In this document: positions 62,467 to 64,000 of the stretch, piece after piece | How positions within the stretch are numbered: position 1 is the stretch's first letter | Layout of the letters: every line of letters begins with the position of its first letter | NCBI GenBank assembly: GCA_023846275.1 | Contig: CM043871.1 | Coordinates: forward strand, 29,542,569-29,606,568 | DNA length: 64,000 nucleotides | DNA from: Vanilla planifolia | Lineage: Eukaryota; Streptophyta; Magnoliopsida; Asparagales; Orchidaceae | Direction: 5' to 3' | Program-made: the position numbers and the translations under genes | Notes under the pieces: generated by a model | What the model was told of the DNA's origin: nothing | Database searches by the model: none | What the model saw: only the letters and a program-made list of their open reading frames with translations

Positions 62467-64000
62467 CTACAGTGAGATAAAAGTAGGTTAGCGTGTACTA
62501 TGGAAGCATCAGTAACAAGACAATTAGTAAAAAAGCATTACAAACATAAATATTTTAAAACATACAAATTAACTGAAAAAAGAAAATTGTTGGTGAGGAA
62601 TGCTGAATTGTGCATACTTGTTGGTAGGAAATTAAAATGGGTTTAAATCGGAGATTTACAGATAATCCAAAACCTAGAGTTAGGGTCAAAGTAGGAGTGC
62701 AGTAAAGTTTGATTTTTCGTTGCTCAACATTTTCCATATTAAAAAGGTGCACTGCAGCAACTGTGTTTGCATTTCTTCACAAGGTCTATTGGAAAAATGG
62801 AATAGAACTATGCATTTGTCAATTCTGCAGTGTTTCAATGTCTTTATTGGACAAAGGCCACCATAGCATACAAAAAGTGTTGGAAGGGACCAACAGACAG
62901 ATGGCGATAACAGTTGAATGGCGTTAAAAGGCTTTGCAACACTCACATCATATTAACTTGTCATGCTCATTGTCATAAGGTTTATGACCAAACTTGCAAT
63001 TACGCACACACACTAACAGCTTGGTAGCAATAGCTTTGGCAAGCATGTAAGTCATCCTTTTTATAACAGATACTGATTGCACTACTCTCTGCATCCCTTG
63101 GATTCTGAAATTGTCTTCGGCTCTGTTTCATTTCTTTCTATTGGATACTTTAAACATTTACAAGTTGGATGAAAAGTGCACAAATAATCTGTTCTATTTC
63201 AAAAAAATAAAAATATGAATCCGATGTACTGCAATGGAAAGACATCATTCACACTGCTTCTCTCACAATACTAGTTCTCATAAACTCTTTGCTATCAACT
63301 TCACCTTATTAGGTCATTTCCTATAAAGTGCAACAATTTAACCACAAGGAACTACAACCACCTTTATATCCAACAATGCAAAAAAAAAAAAAAAAAACAT
63401 TTCACCATAGACAAACAGCAATGGCATCTCAAACAAAATTTGATAAAAAAGCACCAACTTTACAGTGTTCCTAAATTACATGTACCTCGTCAATATTCAG
63501 CAGTTTATCCCCCTTAATTAGATAAAATACATATCACTAAATAACATCTTGCAAATGATGACGCGATGGGCAAACATAAATTGGAATTTTAAGTTATAGC
63601 TGCTTCAAATTAGTAGGCGTACCAAAGAGGTGAAAACAAGTTACAACAAGTGCAAGTTAACATAGGAAACAACAAAGACCGCACCATACTATTTGATTTG
63701 TGTATCATAAGGTTGACAGTGCCATAGGAACCAAGATAACAAAGACAGGAAACAACACTTTTGGTCCTACTCATCATAAATGATGATTAACTTTTGTATC
63801 ATGCAGTCTCCCATCATGTTGTACATTTGTGCATGGCACACAACATTAGATGCTTTTAAAGGCCACTGAATGAAGGGTATTTGACCACTTGGTTTTCTGA
63901 GGCCTTGTGAGTTGCTGACTTTGATTTTCCCACATACATCTTATTATACTGTAACCTAGCTCGTTTTACATGGCCAACAAACCAGAAGTCTTTCCTGTTG
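62467..64000. other. Upstream intron of the Erv41-like gene or flanking DNA
   Basis: No further Erv41-family exon was recognised here on the minus strand. Open frames such as 62686-62946 (-) resemble no protein. Most simply this is a long intron continuing out of the window. Confidence 0.45.

Overview
This is nuclear DNA from a flowering plant, most likely a non-grass monocot. The genes have spliced plant architecture. Two of them, a PINOID-type kinase and a cationic amino acid transporter, are strongly GC-rich as in monocots. The MAPKK reads closer to rice MKK1 than to Arabidopsis MKK6. Intergenic DNA is very AT-rich and full of decayed retroelements. Species is not determined. No rRNA, tRNA, CRISPR array or bacterial-type operon was seen.

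Layout. (1) 1.4-18.3 kb, + strand: an eight-exon group A MAPKK (MKK6 type). Two introns of more than 7 kb hold a 210-bp tandem repeat, a Ty3/gypsy integrase remnant and a nearly full-length but internally deleted antisense LINE. (2) 18.5-29.3 kb: gene-poor AT-rich DNA with a GC-rich island near 19.1 kb and a long (AT)n tract. (3) 29.5-30.9 kb, +: a PINOID-type AGC kinase with an 81-nt intron that is open in frame, followed by a cluster of CACGTG motifs. (4) 36.1-36.9 kb: a LINE RNase H fragment. (5) 37.7-39.5 kb, +: a cationic amino acid transporter with a 60-nt intron. (6) 44.0-48.7 kb, -: a short two-exon CPSF30 homologue with three CCCH fingers and no YTH domain. (7) 51.3-56.4 kb, +: a seven-exon divergent homologue of GDP-L-galactose phosphorylase (VTC2). 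Its HIT histidines are replaced, but its 5' leader keeps a 60-codon ACG-start uORF like that of genuine GGP genes. (8) 56.8-62.5 kb, -: the 3' part of an Erv41/ERGIC2-type ER-Golgi cargo receptor, tail-to-tail with gene 7 and carrying a decayed LINE in a 4-kb intron.

The genes are unrelated housekeeping, signalling and transport loci and do not form a pathway. The most unusual locus is the GGP-like gene: a probable non-catalytic paralogue behind an apparently intact ascorbate-type uORF. The truncated CPSF30 gene and the retention-tolerant PINOID intron come next. All exon boundaries were read by eye from splice signals, frame continuity and family similarity recalled from knowledge; no alignment or transcript data were available.
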